NCBI GenBank assembly: GCA_003952965.2
Contig: RXIC02000093.1
Location: 62,001-126,000 of the forward strand
DNA length: 64,000 nt
Direction: 5' to 3'
From: Morella rubra
Taxonomy: Eukaryota > Streptophyta > Magnoliopsida > Fagales > Myricaceae
Shown piece after piece: positions 33,901 through 45,596 of the stretch; the stretch's first letter is position 1, and the number at the start of each line of letters is the position of its first letter. The notes beneath the pieces are model-generated. The model ran no database searches and had not been told where the DNA came from. It saw only the letters and a program-made list of their open reading frames with translations. The position numbers and the translations under genes are program-made.

Positions 33901-34419
33901 TAACATATTTATTAATTTATTTCAGCCCAACCAAAAACTACATTATACTTGAATGGGTTGAGTTCTATAATATTCTCATTTTGTCATACGATAAACTGAC
34001 TTGCTTTTTCATACAGATTAATTTTCTCATGCGTATTATTTGACAAGGTTGATGTCGATGCATTACCTATTTATAAATATTAGAGTCATTCTGATTCCAA
34101 TGTTTTGCTTTCAAATTTTTCACCCCTTATACTACTATAATGGCAGTACTATGGGCCTCACACCAAGTCAACCAGCCCAAAATCACTTTCACCTTTACGG
34201 CTTTACTCCTCTCCCATTACTTCAGTGTTTCTAAAAAGAATGACTCATATCCTTAACAGTTTAAGGCGGTGGGCTTCCATTACTTACCGTGGTTACCAGG
34301 CCCTCACAATGTCAAAGATTTGATTGAGTCATAGCAACATCGATCCCTTAGAGCAACATTACTCTTTTTTGTTTTTTTGCTCTACCTTGTTCATGTCTTT
34401 GATAAAAGGAAGAATTATT

Positions 34420-35290
34420 AGAAAGGGGTCCCATGGTATGGTGTATTTGGAAGAATCCATTGACATCCCATGATGTCGTTCATCACCATCCAATCGTATC
34501 TTCTTCGATCGTCAGTCACACTCAAGTAAGAGGAGAAGTTGTAAACCCATTTGGATGATTGTCTAGGTATTGTTTGGTGGTTTAGAAGCTCACTCAAAAT
34601 CGAGAACGATAACATGTCCTAGAATCTTCTTCTGGAATAGGCTGCTTGTGGTTCCCCATGAGACATAATTTAGAATGGACCCACCTTGTGCGAGTGAGAT
34701 GTACGACGCTGTAACGGTATGATCCTCCGAGGTCTCACTTCCTTGCATTCGTTTGGCATGGTTCACTGTGATCTCAAACCAAGCAGGAAATTGGTATTCC
34801 CTGGATCACAAAAAGGGTTAATCCTGATCAGCTTAAGAATGTCAACTTTGGACTCTTCATGCAAATCGACTTTGAGAATGAATGTGAGGACCACTGAAAG
34901 TTTCATTTTCGAGGAAGTCCCCACTAGTTGTCCTCGGAGTTTGTCACACGTGGTGTGATTGGGCCAACATTGGACATATGGTCACTTGGCCGTATCATTG
35001 CTGCGATGCTTACTTGGAAGTCAGCAGGGTGGCTGCAGTGCCAAGATCTAAAAACTTTAATGTATCATCTCACTCATCTTAATGAATTGTCTAGAATACC
35101 TGAAAATATATCCTAAGGTGGGAAGGACTTTTTGAGAAACTGCTTTAAGCCCTTGTGAGAGATGGACGGCTAGGATAATTCTGCTTTGTTTACGTGCATG
35201 GGAGTTGTAAGGGTGATGAGCATGCGGTAGCTTTCCGGTGTTTGCCCATTGTATTGAAATCTCGCAGTACATTCAAACTGGACTCAGTCT
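34420..35290 (+). pseudogene. MAPKKK-like kinase pseudogene (left arm, unit 2)
   Basis: A longer kinase relic. The N-terminal part (34420-34700) is decayed. ILRGLTSLHSFGMVHCDLKPS follows near 34719, with the catalytic-loop HCDLK motif. After frame changes come SLSHVV and GVIGPTLDIWSLGRIIAAML (subdomain IX, near 34950-35010) and a broken C-terminal lobe to about 35170. Frameshifts near 34820 and 34930 and stops near 35117 and 35158 disable it. Tandem unit with those at 31.05 and 36.2 kb, same orientation. Mirror copy at 48590-49460. Confidence 0.82.
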
Positions 35291-36164
35291 GTTCGAATCC
35301 AATGTACAAGAGGTGCTCAGGATATGTTATACACTAAGTCGGATAACAAAAAAAAAAAAAAAAAGAAAAAAAAAAAAAGAGAAAAGAAAGAAGAAGTATA
35401 TGCAAAAATGAGGAAAATAAATCATATAGAACACATTCTTATTATCGGTATGGTTAGAATCAATATATGCATCCTTTATCAACACTTGGTAATGATTGGC
35501 TAAAATTACTTTCATATTCTTCTTGGAATAAGGGTCAAAGTTTGATGAGACGTTGTATTTTGTAGTTGCTAATTATGACACATATTTGAACTTGTACTCT
35601 AAACTACAACCATTGATATTTTGCCCTTCTATCTACCAATACGTTTAAATTTAAATTTTATGCTATAATTTGACCATTAGGATTGTGTCACATTATGTTT
35701 TTTATTATTGAATTTAACTACGAGATTTTAACCATAGATTCAAATTGTAAAATAATTTATAGTTTAGGGTGTAAAATGTCAAGTTTAGTAGTTTACGATG
35801 CAAAGTTCAAATTGTATGGTAGTTAAAGGGTGCAAAATGTAGTTTTCTCAAATTTTAAAAAAGATCATCTACTCATTAAAGAACACATATATAATCATCA
35901 AATGCTAACATTTACAAATCATTTGTATGGTCTTCATCTGCAAAACTATTAAATGAACTCCAATAAAGGAATCATAGAGCCACATGATACTCTTACCTGC
36001 TCAATCCAGATACTAGCTGCAACACTCCTAAATACGAGACTCATCTGAAGATGTCCCTTCAGGCTGGCAGTATATATATAGGTTTAATATCTTTGAATTC
36101 TCAACAATATAGTTAATTGGAGAAGCTATGCGAAGGAATTTTTGCGTTGATGGAGTCTTTTGCT

Positions 36165-36440
36165 CGTGGTTAAATTTGGCCAGCGTTGGACGTATGGTGG
36201 CTTGGTTGTATCGTGGTTGAGATGCTTACTTGGAAGGGACCATGGTGGCCGCAATGCCAAGATCTACAAGTTTGATGTATCATCTCTCTCATCTTAATGA
36301 ATAACCCAGAATACCTAAAAATCTATCCGAGGAACTGCTTTGCAATAAACCCTTGTGAAAGATGGACAGCCAAGATGACTCCAAATCATCCTTTTGTTCT
36401 TGATGTTGTTGGAATTATTCGAAGGTCCAAGTCATTGTAG
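36165..36440 (+). pseudogene. MAPKKK-like kinase pseudogene fragment (left arm, unit 3)
   Basis: Only the last part of the kinase domain remains, out of frame: a degraded TSGQRWTYGGLVVSWLRCLLG-like subdomain IX stretch from about 36175, then NPCERWTAK at about 36345-36375. It is followed by the same trailing text (AAGTCATTGTAGCCTATTTA) that follows unit 1. Mirror copy at 47440-47715. Confidence 0.7.
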
Positions 36441-37985
36441 CCTATTTAAGTGGGAGTTGTAAGGGCGATGAGCATGGGTTAGCTTTCCGGTGTTTGCCCG
36501 TCGCGTTAAGATCTCCCAAATTGTAGTTTCTCTTTATTAGTTCCATTTGTTATTTTCTATTTATTTAATTGCAATCTTAGAATCAAAGCCAACAATCAAT
36601 ACAGCAATTGCTCTTTATTTTTATTTAATTCTTTTATTCATGGTTGTTTATCACATAATTTAATCCCTAAGGATTCAACCATATTTAGTACTACGGACTT
36701 CTGTAACTTGCAAGTATAACTACCTAAAAATAATTGCTAGATTAAATTTGATCATTAGCTTTGGTCTAACACATCCTATCGGTCAGACATTGATTCATTT
36801 TAATGGCATTTTGTAATAAAATGTGTTCTTTCTCCTCCCAACTAAGCTCTCACACTGTAAGACAATGTTTGCAGTAGAGAAAGATCACATATTCATTCAG
36901 TCTGTTTCACTTGGCTCTTTTCTCTTTACTAAATATGATTACTGTTTCACTAGTACATGAAGTTATATGTGGTGAGGCATTTGGTTGCTGTAGAAAAGGG
37001 CTGAAATTTCTTGCTCTATTGCTGTAGAGATGGGTGGTGTGGGGGGTTGGTTGTGGAGCTTGCTGTAGTAGTGCATTCGGAGTTTGCTTTTTGTTGTTGC
37101 TGTAACTTGCTACCTGTTGTTGTTGTGCTTTGCTGAACTTCGTCGCGGCATTTTGACTTATCTACTGGGAGTTGGACTTTTTTTTTTTTTTGCTTCTCCA
37201 TTGGAATAGCTACTGGGAATGGAGTTGAATATGTCACTGCCTTGAGGTTTACTCGTGCGTGTCTTTATGTGGTGTACTTTGTGCTTTGATTACTCTATGT
37301 TGGATGTTTCCTAAGATGTTGCTTCATTTACCTGTTGTTGCTTGCTTTGTATATCTGTATATATGGAGAAGGACCAGGTCCTCTACAATTCTCTACCCGA
37401 AGAGATATAGACACAACATGTTGATCATACTATATTTAATGTTACTTGTGTATAGCTTTTGAGCAGTCGCTTAAAACGTTTAATTTAATATGTATTGTGT
37501 CTATCTCTTTTTGAATTATACTATATATATAATTTTGTGAGAGAATTATAGAAAATCTTGATTTATCTTAAAAATGCCCCTTGCTATTGTACTTAATATA
37601 TACGCATAATAACGATTATATAATTGTAACCGCACCACAAAACTCGCATGAATGAGACAAGAAGCCTTACTCCTTTTCAAAAAATTTTCAAAAATAATTT
37701 CTGCTTTTTTCATTTGTTTTGCATTCGACGGTTGGGCACAAAATAATAAAAAAAAAAAAAAGTGCATCAACCGAACAACATGCTATTAATTCTGAGTATT
37801 CATTTAATAATTGACTGAGGACAAATTCCTTGAATCAAGCCATTTTTCAACATATAGGTATATGAGGTAAATTTCTCATAGTAGTGATCTTTCTAATAAA
37901 TTACCTCCTGTATTTCAAAATAAACATATAAACTTTGTGTTGTCTGGCTACTTGCTAAATATCAAAACTCTGATTTTCAATATGC
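36441..37985. other. Gene-free stretch in left arm
   Basis: No gene recognised. A T run at 37179-37190 and CT/TG-rich low-complexity text near 37020-37200 are present. The part from 37560 to 37900 is noticeably different from its mirror (about 46000-46330), while flanking parts match well. Confidence 0.45.
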
Positions 37986-38475
37986 TATTTTGCGTTTTTA
38001 TAATAAATTTGATCGATGGCGGGGTCCTATTTCATTTAACCAAAAGTTAATTAATGACATGGGTATAGTCCGAAGTCATTTCGACCGTTTGTTAGATATA
38101 CCTTTTTTTGCCTGCGTATTGGTTTCTTCTTTTGGCTGGGAGAGGTTCTGCACTTTGGTCAAAGGCGGTTTTGGAAAAACTATGGGCAGAGCTGCGAACC
38201 GGTCCTTGTCAGCATCCTGCTGTCTAGAATCGAGTTTCAGCATCACTTTTATATTTTCCTTTATCTGGTCTCTTTCAATTTCGTAAGGAGAGTTCTCGCA
38301 ATGACTCTAAATCCTTGTGCGTTATAGTAGCCGTAGGTAGTTAGTTTACTCGCACGTTGAATATGGTGTTGGGTTTGGTGGATCGGATTTCCTTTTGGAC
38401 AGGTTTATCTGTTTGGATCTCTATCTTTGTGGCCTTTTTTGTTATCAATAAAACTGTCTAAAGAAAGAAAAAGAA
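37986..38475 (+). other. Unrecognised coding-like fragment (left arm)
   Basis: An open frame of 98 residues at 37990-38286 is preserved identically in both arms (mirror 45597-45893). It shows FYNKFDRWRGPISFNQKLI and CVLVSSFGWERFC but no domain I know. The segment ends near TTATCAATAAAACTGTCTAAAG (38442-38463), which resembles the 3' end of a transcript or LINE. It might be a retroposed fragment. Confidence 0.35.
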
Positions 38476-38510
38476 TGGTATCATTTTACGTCTGAAATGA
38501 AAAAATCATA

Positions 38511-38909
38511 GGTACAAATGTGAAGTTTTGACAAATAATTCCCTGTGATTTATGTGTGACAAGGAATTCCGCTTAAAAAATTATTAAAAAAAAAAAACTA
38601 TATGTAACATCGGGTGTTTGAGTGATGGTACATGTAGGTTTAAGAAAAAACTCGGGAATATTTTAAAAAAAAAAAATCTTGAGGGATAGACCATTATGAA
38701 ACCAGGCCAAAACCCACCATTATTTAAACTCGAAAATTTCACATAACACGAATACCATCTGAGGATAATGAGACTACTGTAATTCAAACCTTCGTTAAAA
38801 GCAAGTCCTAGATCCTAGACACAAACCTTAAGAACTTGTTTAATGATGTTTGAAACACAAATCATTTGTCAAATACATATACCAGGGGGACCATATAAGA
38901 ACTTTACCC
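38511..38909. mobile_element. MITE, left-arm copy
   Basis: Non-coding element ending GGGGGACCATATAAGAACTTTACCC at 38885-38909; the other end, near 38511, carries GTTTTGACAAATAATTCCCTGTG. Both ends resemble those of the MITE in intron 7 of the BRO1-like gene, so they are one family. Confidence 0.6.
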
Positions 38910-39436
38910 AAAAATCATATTATTAAAGTTGACCAATCAAAAGCTTTTTTAGTACCAAGACATAATGCTTAGATCACTCACTGATTGGTTTCAGGAATCG
39001 TAACTGCTGACAACTAGAGACTAAAATACATAAATAAAAAATTTAGTTCAGTGAACAAGGCAAGAGGAGCATACCTAAAAGCTAGATAAATATTAGCATG
39101 CAGTCACTTATATATAGTTGACTGTGCTGATATATCTCCTTGTATTTTTGCAACCTGTGACATATAAACGTCACCACATCTTCTGTAGGTATACCTATAT
39201 CAATCTTGGATAGAAGGATAAACCCCATCCACCCTGTCACAGCCCCGCTTCAAACCCAGCCGCTTCCCGGCTTTCCCCCTGAAAAATAGGTGCCAGTGCC
39301 CTTGGGCTCAAAGGTTTCCAGAAAACTAATATTCATATGACCTGTTGAGGGCAGCAATCAGGTCTCACCGGGCAAGGTCCAGCAAACTTTCCCAGCTTTC
39401 TGCAATGGCTCATAGGCATTAATTAATGTAAATATA

Positions 39437-39459
39437 GGGGGGGGGGGGGGGGGGGGGGG
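39437..39459. repeat. Poly(G) run of 23, left arm only
   Basis: A run of 23 G followed by C and GGGG. The mirror place in the right arm (near 44370) has no such run and reads AAGAACAATATTTTG instead. Confidence 0.95.
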
Positions 39460-39681
39460 CGGGGTTCTTCCATCTTCTCTAAGGGTCAGTGTACAACACT
39501 TCTTTCTCACTTTTTGGTGATCAACATGAGCAACATTTCAACCAAAGTTTCCCCAATCCACCACCCTACCCTTTATCACTGCTCATTTGAGCCAAAGCCT
39601 AAGCGCCAAGAAGTGCACAACTATGCAAATCTAATGAACCACTCAAAACAAAACTCGAAGCCCTCATCTTCGTTTTCCCTA

Positions 39682-41785
39682 TCACTTCTTCACTAGCACA
39701 TAGACAACAACACGGCTGCTGCAATAATCCGGATGCCACTGTGTCTGATCCACACGCCCAACTACGAAATTCTTCATTGCAACCTCGAGGAAGTATTCAA
39801 GGATAGCGTCTGCTGCAGGAAGAAGCACTGAGAACCATAACATGTATGGAAAGAAGAAACAAAAGGATTCTTACCATTACGGAGTTCACCAGCCAAAAAG
39901 ACCGTTGTCTTAGGTCCACAGAGTTGCAGTAGGGTATCCACTAAGTCCGCCACTGCTTCCTCGCTATAGATTACATCTGAACCCAGCACTGAAACAATAG
40001 AAATCTTTTCAAAAGAAGTAGAAGTAAAAAATCCAATCGAACCAAACGGGGATGAGCATCTCACTATAAGAAACTTTAGTTAAAATTATGTTAAGGAACA
40101 ACAACAAGAAACCATTCAGTGGTCCCTGCAGAAGATTCACTAGAACAAAAGCAATGAAAATTATTGCATATATTAGAAGTGCTACAAGTCCACCTTATGA
40201 AAGACAGAAATATGCACTTCTTACTGATGCCCATGGCAAAAGCCATCAAAGAATCACAGCCGCAGGGGTTCTATTGACACACCTGGAAGTAGTTCTCAAT
40301 AAACTGATTGTTGGTAGCAAAAGGTTTAGAGGATAGCCCAGGAGTGCAAGTATATTCACCAAAAAGATCTCTAAGAAACAAAAAAATAAATGGTAAACAC
40401 TAAACAAGAGATAGGCATGAATTATAGTTCGATTATGAACGGCATATTTCCATGTGCATATACATATATCATTTGGATAAAGGTAGAAACACTTCAGAGA
40501 ATTGAGTTCAATAAGCTGGAAAACTTATGCTCTTGCTTTGAACCATATGCCTGAAATCTCAAGAAGAATCAAAGTTGCAGTCCAAACCTTATTTAAGTAT
40601 GATCTGACCTGTCTTCCATTTGGTTCAGGCTCTTTGATTATTGGATGGGGAGTAGAAGATAAATTTTGTTTGGGCTGAATGAAACTTGACATGAACTTAA
40701 TTAAACTGATCCCCAGGACTCTCAGTTAGGTTTGATGACAAGATAACAAACTTCAACAGCATTACCAATCATTGACCATCTCAAAATATCCAGAAATCGG
40801 GCACTTGAACATTATTGGGAGAAACAAAAGAGAACACTAAATTGGACTATCAAAAGAAGAAAGGGGGGAAAAAGTTTATACCTGCAGAATACTTCTCATA
40901 TCCAAATAAAAATCATTATTCTGATGGCTCACAAAAATTTGGCCGACTAACTATTTTCACCAGTAATCTAACATCTACATTATCTCTGAAAGCAGAATGT
41001 TTTCAGTCCCCTATATATCCAAGAGACAAATCCTAAACATCAGACCAGCCAACTACAGAAAATTATTGGGTATATCTTTTATCACTCAAAAATGAATATG
41101 ACTCAAGGAGCAGTACTTCAAAGGTAGCATATTGGGTCCCAAAAAGAAAGACTTTAAGGATGCTAGTTACCATAATCAGGTTGAAGTTCAATTAGCTCCT
41201 GGTCAAAATCATCTCCCCATACAAGTTCTGTCACTGTTGCAGAACCCCGCACATTTGCATGTGTCAGATTGGCTTCAACATTCTTCTTCAGCAGCTTTAG
41301 TCTATCAGGCAGATCAGTGAGGAAAACCTGACTGCCCAAAAGAGCGGCAACGCAGCTGGGAAAAACAAAACAAGAATAACATGCGTGAAGTCAGAGAAGC
41401 GACTCATTTCTGGTCCAGCAGTTAAATTCACATATAAAAGCCAAGTCGAAACTCTGTCGTTCATGCAAAGCGCCTCCAAAGTGAGACTAATGATGACTAA
41501 ATAATCTCATTAAAATTAATATTTTTAACCAGTGAGAATGACTTGCCAGTCAGCCAAACTGCTAGATGAGATGGCTCTCTTGAACAGGTGGTCTTAAAAT
41601 TAAAATCTGGATTCAAGTCCTCAACCAAGAGATACACTACTGAACAAATACTAATAAGAGTTTACGACAACATATATCACCAAGAATAAGACTTAATGAA
41701 CAGATTGCAGTGATACTTACCCAACTAACCCACAGCCAGAGCCCAATTCAACAACTTTCTTTGCTTGTAGAAGAAGTAAACCTGA
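39682..41785 (-). pseudogene. METTL21-like methyltransferase, 5'-truncated copy (left arm)
   Basis: Mirror of the right-arm copy, with exons (minus strand) 41721-41785 (partial), 41171-41355, 39875-39988 and 39682-39809. All splice sites are kept. It encodes the SAM-binding loop VELGSGCGLVG, the acidic loop LTDLPDRL and the motif VLGSDVIYSEEAV, ending at the natural stop. Upstream of 41785 the sequence leaves homology: only about ten codons of unrelated text precede it before a stop. So this copy has no 5' exons and no start. Function is unlikely unless a new start was captured. Confidence 0.8.
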
Positions 41786-42044
41786 ATCATATGCTTCATT
41801 TACGTGTTGTCAATTTGCTCTTGCATGTCAGAAGAATCTGTTGACAGACACCCCGGACCTCCCCCCGCCAACCAAAAAAAATAAAGTTTCATTCTCATTG
41901 TTCTTATGTCATCGTTACCTTTAGCATCTTGGTCATCACTATTGAGCAAAACATTCAACTGCATAGAGTACTCCTGGAGTGACTGGAGCAGTGATGTGGG
42001 ACAGTGGCGTTGTCCTGGCAAAGTTTCTAGAGCATGCTGTGGAC
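41786..42044. other. Non-palindromic spacer at the centre of the inverted repeat
   Basis: 259 bp not repeated between the arms. Its right end, from about 41967, is the continuation of the methyltransferase exon of the right arm. The left end has unrelated text, including CCCCGGACCTCCCCCCGCC near 41852-41870. Confidence 0.85.
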
Positions 42045-44148
42045 TCAGGTTTACTTCTTCTACAAGCAAAGAAAGTTGTTGAATTGGGCTCTGGCTGTGG
42101 GTTAGTTGGGTAAGTATCACTGCAATCTGTTCATTAAGTCTTATTCTTGGTGATATATGTTGTCGTAAACTCTTATTAGTATTTGTTCAGTAGTGTATCT
42201 CTTGGTTGAGGACTTGAATCCAGATTTTAATTTTAAGACCACCTGTTCAAGAGAGCCATCTCATCTAGCAGTTTGGCTGACTGGCAAGTCATTCTCACTG
42301 GTTAAAAATATTAATTTTAATGAGATTATTTAGTCATCATTAGTCTCACTTTGGAGGCGCTTTGCATGAACGACAGAGTTTCGACTTGGCTTTTATATGT
42401 GAATTTAACTGCTGGACCAGAAATGAGTCGCTTCTCTGACTTCACGCATGTTATTCTTGTTTTGTTTTTCCCAGCTGCGTTGCCGCTCTTTTGGGCAGTC
42501 AGGTTTTCCTCACTGATCTGCCTGATAGACTAAAGCTGCTGAAGAAGAATGTTGAAGCCAATCTGACACATGCAAATGTGCGGGGTTCTGCAACAGTGAC
42601 AGAACTTGTATGGGGAGATGATTTTGACCAGGAGCTAATTGAACTTCAACCTGATTATGGTAACTAGCATCCTTAAAGTCTTTCTTTTTGGGACCCAATA
42701 TGCTACCTTTGAAGTACTGCTCCTTGAGTCATATTCATTTTTGAGTGATAAAAGATATACCCAATAATTTTCTGTAGTTGGCTGGTCTGATGTTTAGGAT
42801 TTGTCTCTTGGATATATAGGGGACTGAAAACATTCTGCTTTCAGAGATAATGTAGATGTTAGATTACTGGTGAAAATAGTTAGTCGGCCAAATTTTTGTG
42901 AGCCATCAGAATAATGATTTTTATTTGGATATGAGAAGTATTCTGCAGGTATAAACTTTTTCCCCCCTTTCTTCTTTTGATAGTCCAATTTAGTGTTCTC
43001 TTTTGTTTCTCCCAATAATGTTCAAGTGCCCGATTTCTGGATATTTTGAGATGGTCAATGATTGGTAATGCTGTTGAAGTTTGTTATCTTGTCATCAAAC
43101 CTAACTGAGAGTCCTGGGGATCAGTTTAATTAAGTTCATGTCAAGTTTCATTCAGCCCAAACAAAATTTATCTTCTACTCCCCATCCAATAATCAAAGAG
43201 CCTGAACCAAATGGAAGACAGGTCAGATCATACTTAAATAAGGTTTGGACTGCAACTTTGATTCTTCTTGAGATTTCAGGCATATGGTTCAAAGCAAGAG
43301 CATAAGTTTTCCAGCTTATTGAACTCAATTCTCTGAAGTGTTTCTACCTTTATCCAAATGATATATGTATATGCACATGGAAATATGCCGTTCATAATCG
43401 AACTATAATTCATGCCTATCTCTTGTTTAGTGTTTACCATTTATTTTTTTGTTTCTTAGAGATCTTTTTGGTGAATATACTTGCACTCCTGGGCTATCCT
43501 CTAAACCTTTTGCTACCAACAATCAGTTTATTGAGAACTACTTCCAGGTGTGTCAATAGAACCCCTGCGGCTGTGATTCTTTGATGGCTTTTGCCATGGG
43601 CATCAGTAAGAAGTGCATATTTCTGTCTTTCATAAGGTGGACTTGTAGCACTTCTAATATATGCAATAATTTTCATTGCTTTTGTTCTAGTGAATCTTCT
43701 GCAGGGACCACTGAATGGTTTCTTGTTGTTGTTCCTTAACATAATTTTAACTAAAGTTTCTTATAGTGAGATGCTCATCCCCGTTTGGTTCGATTGGATT
43801 TTTTACTTCTACTTCTTTTGAAAAGATTTCTATTGTTTCAGTGCTGGGTTCAGATGTAATCTATAGCGAGGAAGCAGTGGCGGACTTAGTGGATACCCTA
43901 CTGCAACTCTGTGGACCTAAGACAACGGTCTTTTTGGCTGGTGAACTCCGTAATGGTAAGAATCCTTTTGTTTCTTCTTTCCATACATGTTATGGTTCTC
44001 AGTGCTTCTTCCTGCAGCAGACGCTATCCTTGAATACTTCCTCGAGGTTGCAATGAAGAATTTCGTAGTTGGGCGTGTGGATCAGACACAGTGGCATCCG
44101 GATTATTGCAGCAGCCGTGTTGTTGTCTATGTGCTAGTGAAGAAGTGA
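41967..44148 (+). pseudogene. METTL21-like protein methyltransferase, 5'-truncated copy (right arm)
   Basis: Family: SAM-dependent seven-beta-strand methyltransferases that modify lysine in proteins (METTL21 group; METTL21D methylates VCP in animals). Exons: about 41967-42109, 42475-42659, 43842-43955, 44021-44148, all GT-AG and in frame to the stop. Visible: GAVMWDSGVVLAKFLEHAV, the SAM loop VELGSGCGLVG, LTDLPDRLKLLKKN, ELVWGDDF, then VLGSDVIYSEEAV and QTQWHPDY near the C-terminus. From memory it is very like Arabidopsis At1g73320. The first exon shown may begin after GCATAG (acceptor at 41966). Upstream, ITIEQN-type text (about 41930-41955) sits in another frame and is either an earlier exon or a frameshifted part. 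Then the spacer and the opposite arm begin, so no start codon or N-terminal exon exists here. Confidence 0.85.
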
Positions 44149-44852
44149 TAGGGAAAACGAAGATGAGGGCTTCGAGTTTTGTTTTGAGTGGTTCATTAGA
44201 TTTGCATAGTTGTGCACTTCTTGGCGCTTAGGCTTTGGCTCAAATGAGCAGTGATAAAGGGTAGGGTGGTGGATTGGGGAAACTTTGGTTGAAATGTTGC
44301 TCATGTTGATCACCAAAAAGTGAGAAAGAAGTGTTGTACACTGACCCTTAGAGAAGATGGGAAGAACAATATTTTGACATTAATTAATGCCTTATGAGCC
44401 ATTTGCAGAAGCTGGGAAAGTTTGCTTGGTGGACCTTGCCCGGTGAGACCTGATTGCTGCCCTCAACAGGTCATATGAATATTAGTTTTCTGGAAACCTT
44501 TGAGCCCAAGGGCACTGGCACCTATTTTTCAGGGGGAAAGCCGGGAAGCGGCTGGGTTTGAAGCGGGGCTGTGACAGGGTGGATGGGGTTTATCCTTCTA
44601 TCCAAGATTGATATAGGTATACCTACAGAAGATGTGGTGACGTTTATATGTCACAGGTTGCAAAAATACAAGGAGATATATCAGCACAGTCAACTATATA
44701 TAAGTGACTGCATGCTAATATTTATCTAGCTTTTAGGTATGCTCCTCTTGCCTTGTTCACTGAACTAAATTTTTTATTTATGTATTTTAGTCTCTAGTTG
44801 TCAGCAGTTACGATTCCTGAAACCAATCAGTGAGTGATCTAAGCATTATGTC

Positions 44853-44980
44853 TTGGTACTAAAAAAGCTTTTGATTGGTCAACTTTAATAATATGATTTT
44901 TGGGTAAAGTTCTTATTTGGTACTAAAAAAGCTTTTGATTGGTCAACTTTAATAATATGATTTTTGGGTAAAGTTCTTAT
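44853..44980. repeat. 64-bp tandem duplication, right arm only
   Basis: A 64-bp unit beginning TTGGTACTAAAAAAGC and ending AAAGTTCTTAT occurs twice in a row. The left arm has one copy (near 38895-38960). The second copy runs into the end of the MITE. Confidence 0.9.
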
Positions 44981-45372
44981 ATGGTCCCCCTGGTATATGT
45001 ATTTGACAAATGATTTGTGTTTCAAACATCATTAAACAAGTTCTTAAGGTTTGTGTCTAGGATCTAGGACTTGCTTTTAACGAAGGTTTGAATTACAGTA
45101 GTCTCATTATCCTCAGATGGTATTCGTGTTATGTGAAATTTTCGAGTTTAAATAATGGTGGGTTTTGGCCTGGTTTCATAATGGTCTATCCCTCAAGATT
45201 TTTTTTTTTTAAAAAAATATTCCCGAGGTCTTTATACCTACATGTCACACCTAGTCACCAAACACCCCATGTTACATATGGAGTTTTTTTTTTTTTTAAT
45301 AATTTTTTAAGCGGAATTCCTTGTCACACATAAATCACAGGGAATTATTTGTCAAAACTTCACATTTGTACC
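44966..45372. mobile_element. MITE, right-arm copy
   Basis: Mirror of 38511-38909, beginning GGGTAAAGTTCTTATATGG. It differs from the left copy in a block near 45215-45290, where the text between two A/T runs is changed, although its flanks match. Confidence 0.6.
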
Positions 45373-45596
45373 TATGATTTTTTCATTTCAGACGTAAAAT
45401 GATACCATTCTTTTTCTTTCTTTAGACAGTTTTATTGATAACAAAAAAGGCCACAAAGATAGAGATCCAAACAGATAAACCTGTCCAAAAGGAAATCCGA
45501 TCCACCAAACCCAACACCATATTCAACGTGCGAGTAAACTAACTACCTACGGCTACTATAACGCACAAGGATTTAGAGTCATTGCGAGAACTCTCC

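Larger units (their letters stand above)
30935..41785 (+). repeat. Left arm of the giant inverted repeat
   Basis: This arm is the reverse complement of 42045-52972. Paired coordinates sum to about 83830 near the centre and 83907 at the outer ends, so net indels are only about 77 bp over 10.9 kb. It contains, outward to inward, 113 bp of a Copia LTR, a kinase fragment, a solo LTR, two more kinase fragments, MITEs and the 3' exons of a methyltransferase gene. Identity to the other arm is patchy: identical over long blocks (31.05-31.38, 34.0-35.3 and most of 38.0-41.8 kb), clearly diverged in others (32.0-33.9, 35.3-35.5, 37.55-37.9 kb). Confidence 0.97.

Noticed and set aside
41800..42120. 106-residue minus frame across the palindrome spacer
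   Set aside because: It is antisense to the methyltransferase exon; the plus strand has the conserved SAM-binding motif.
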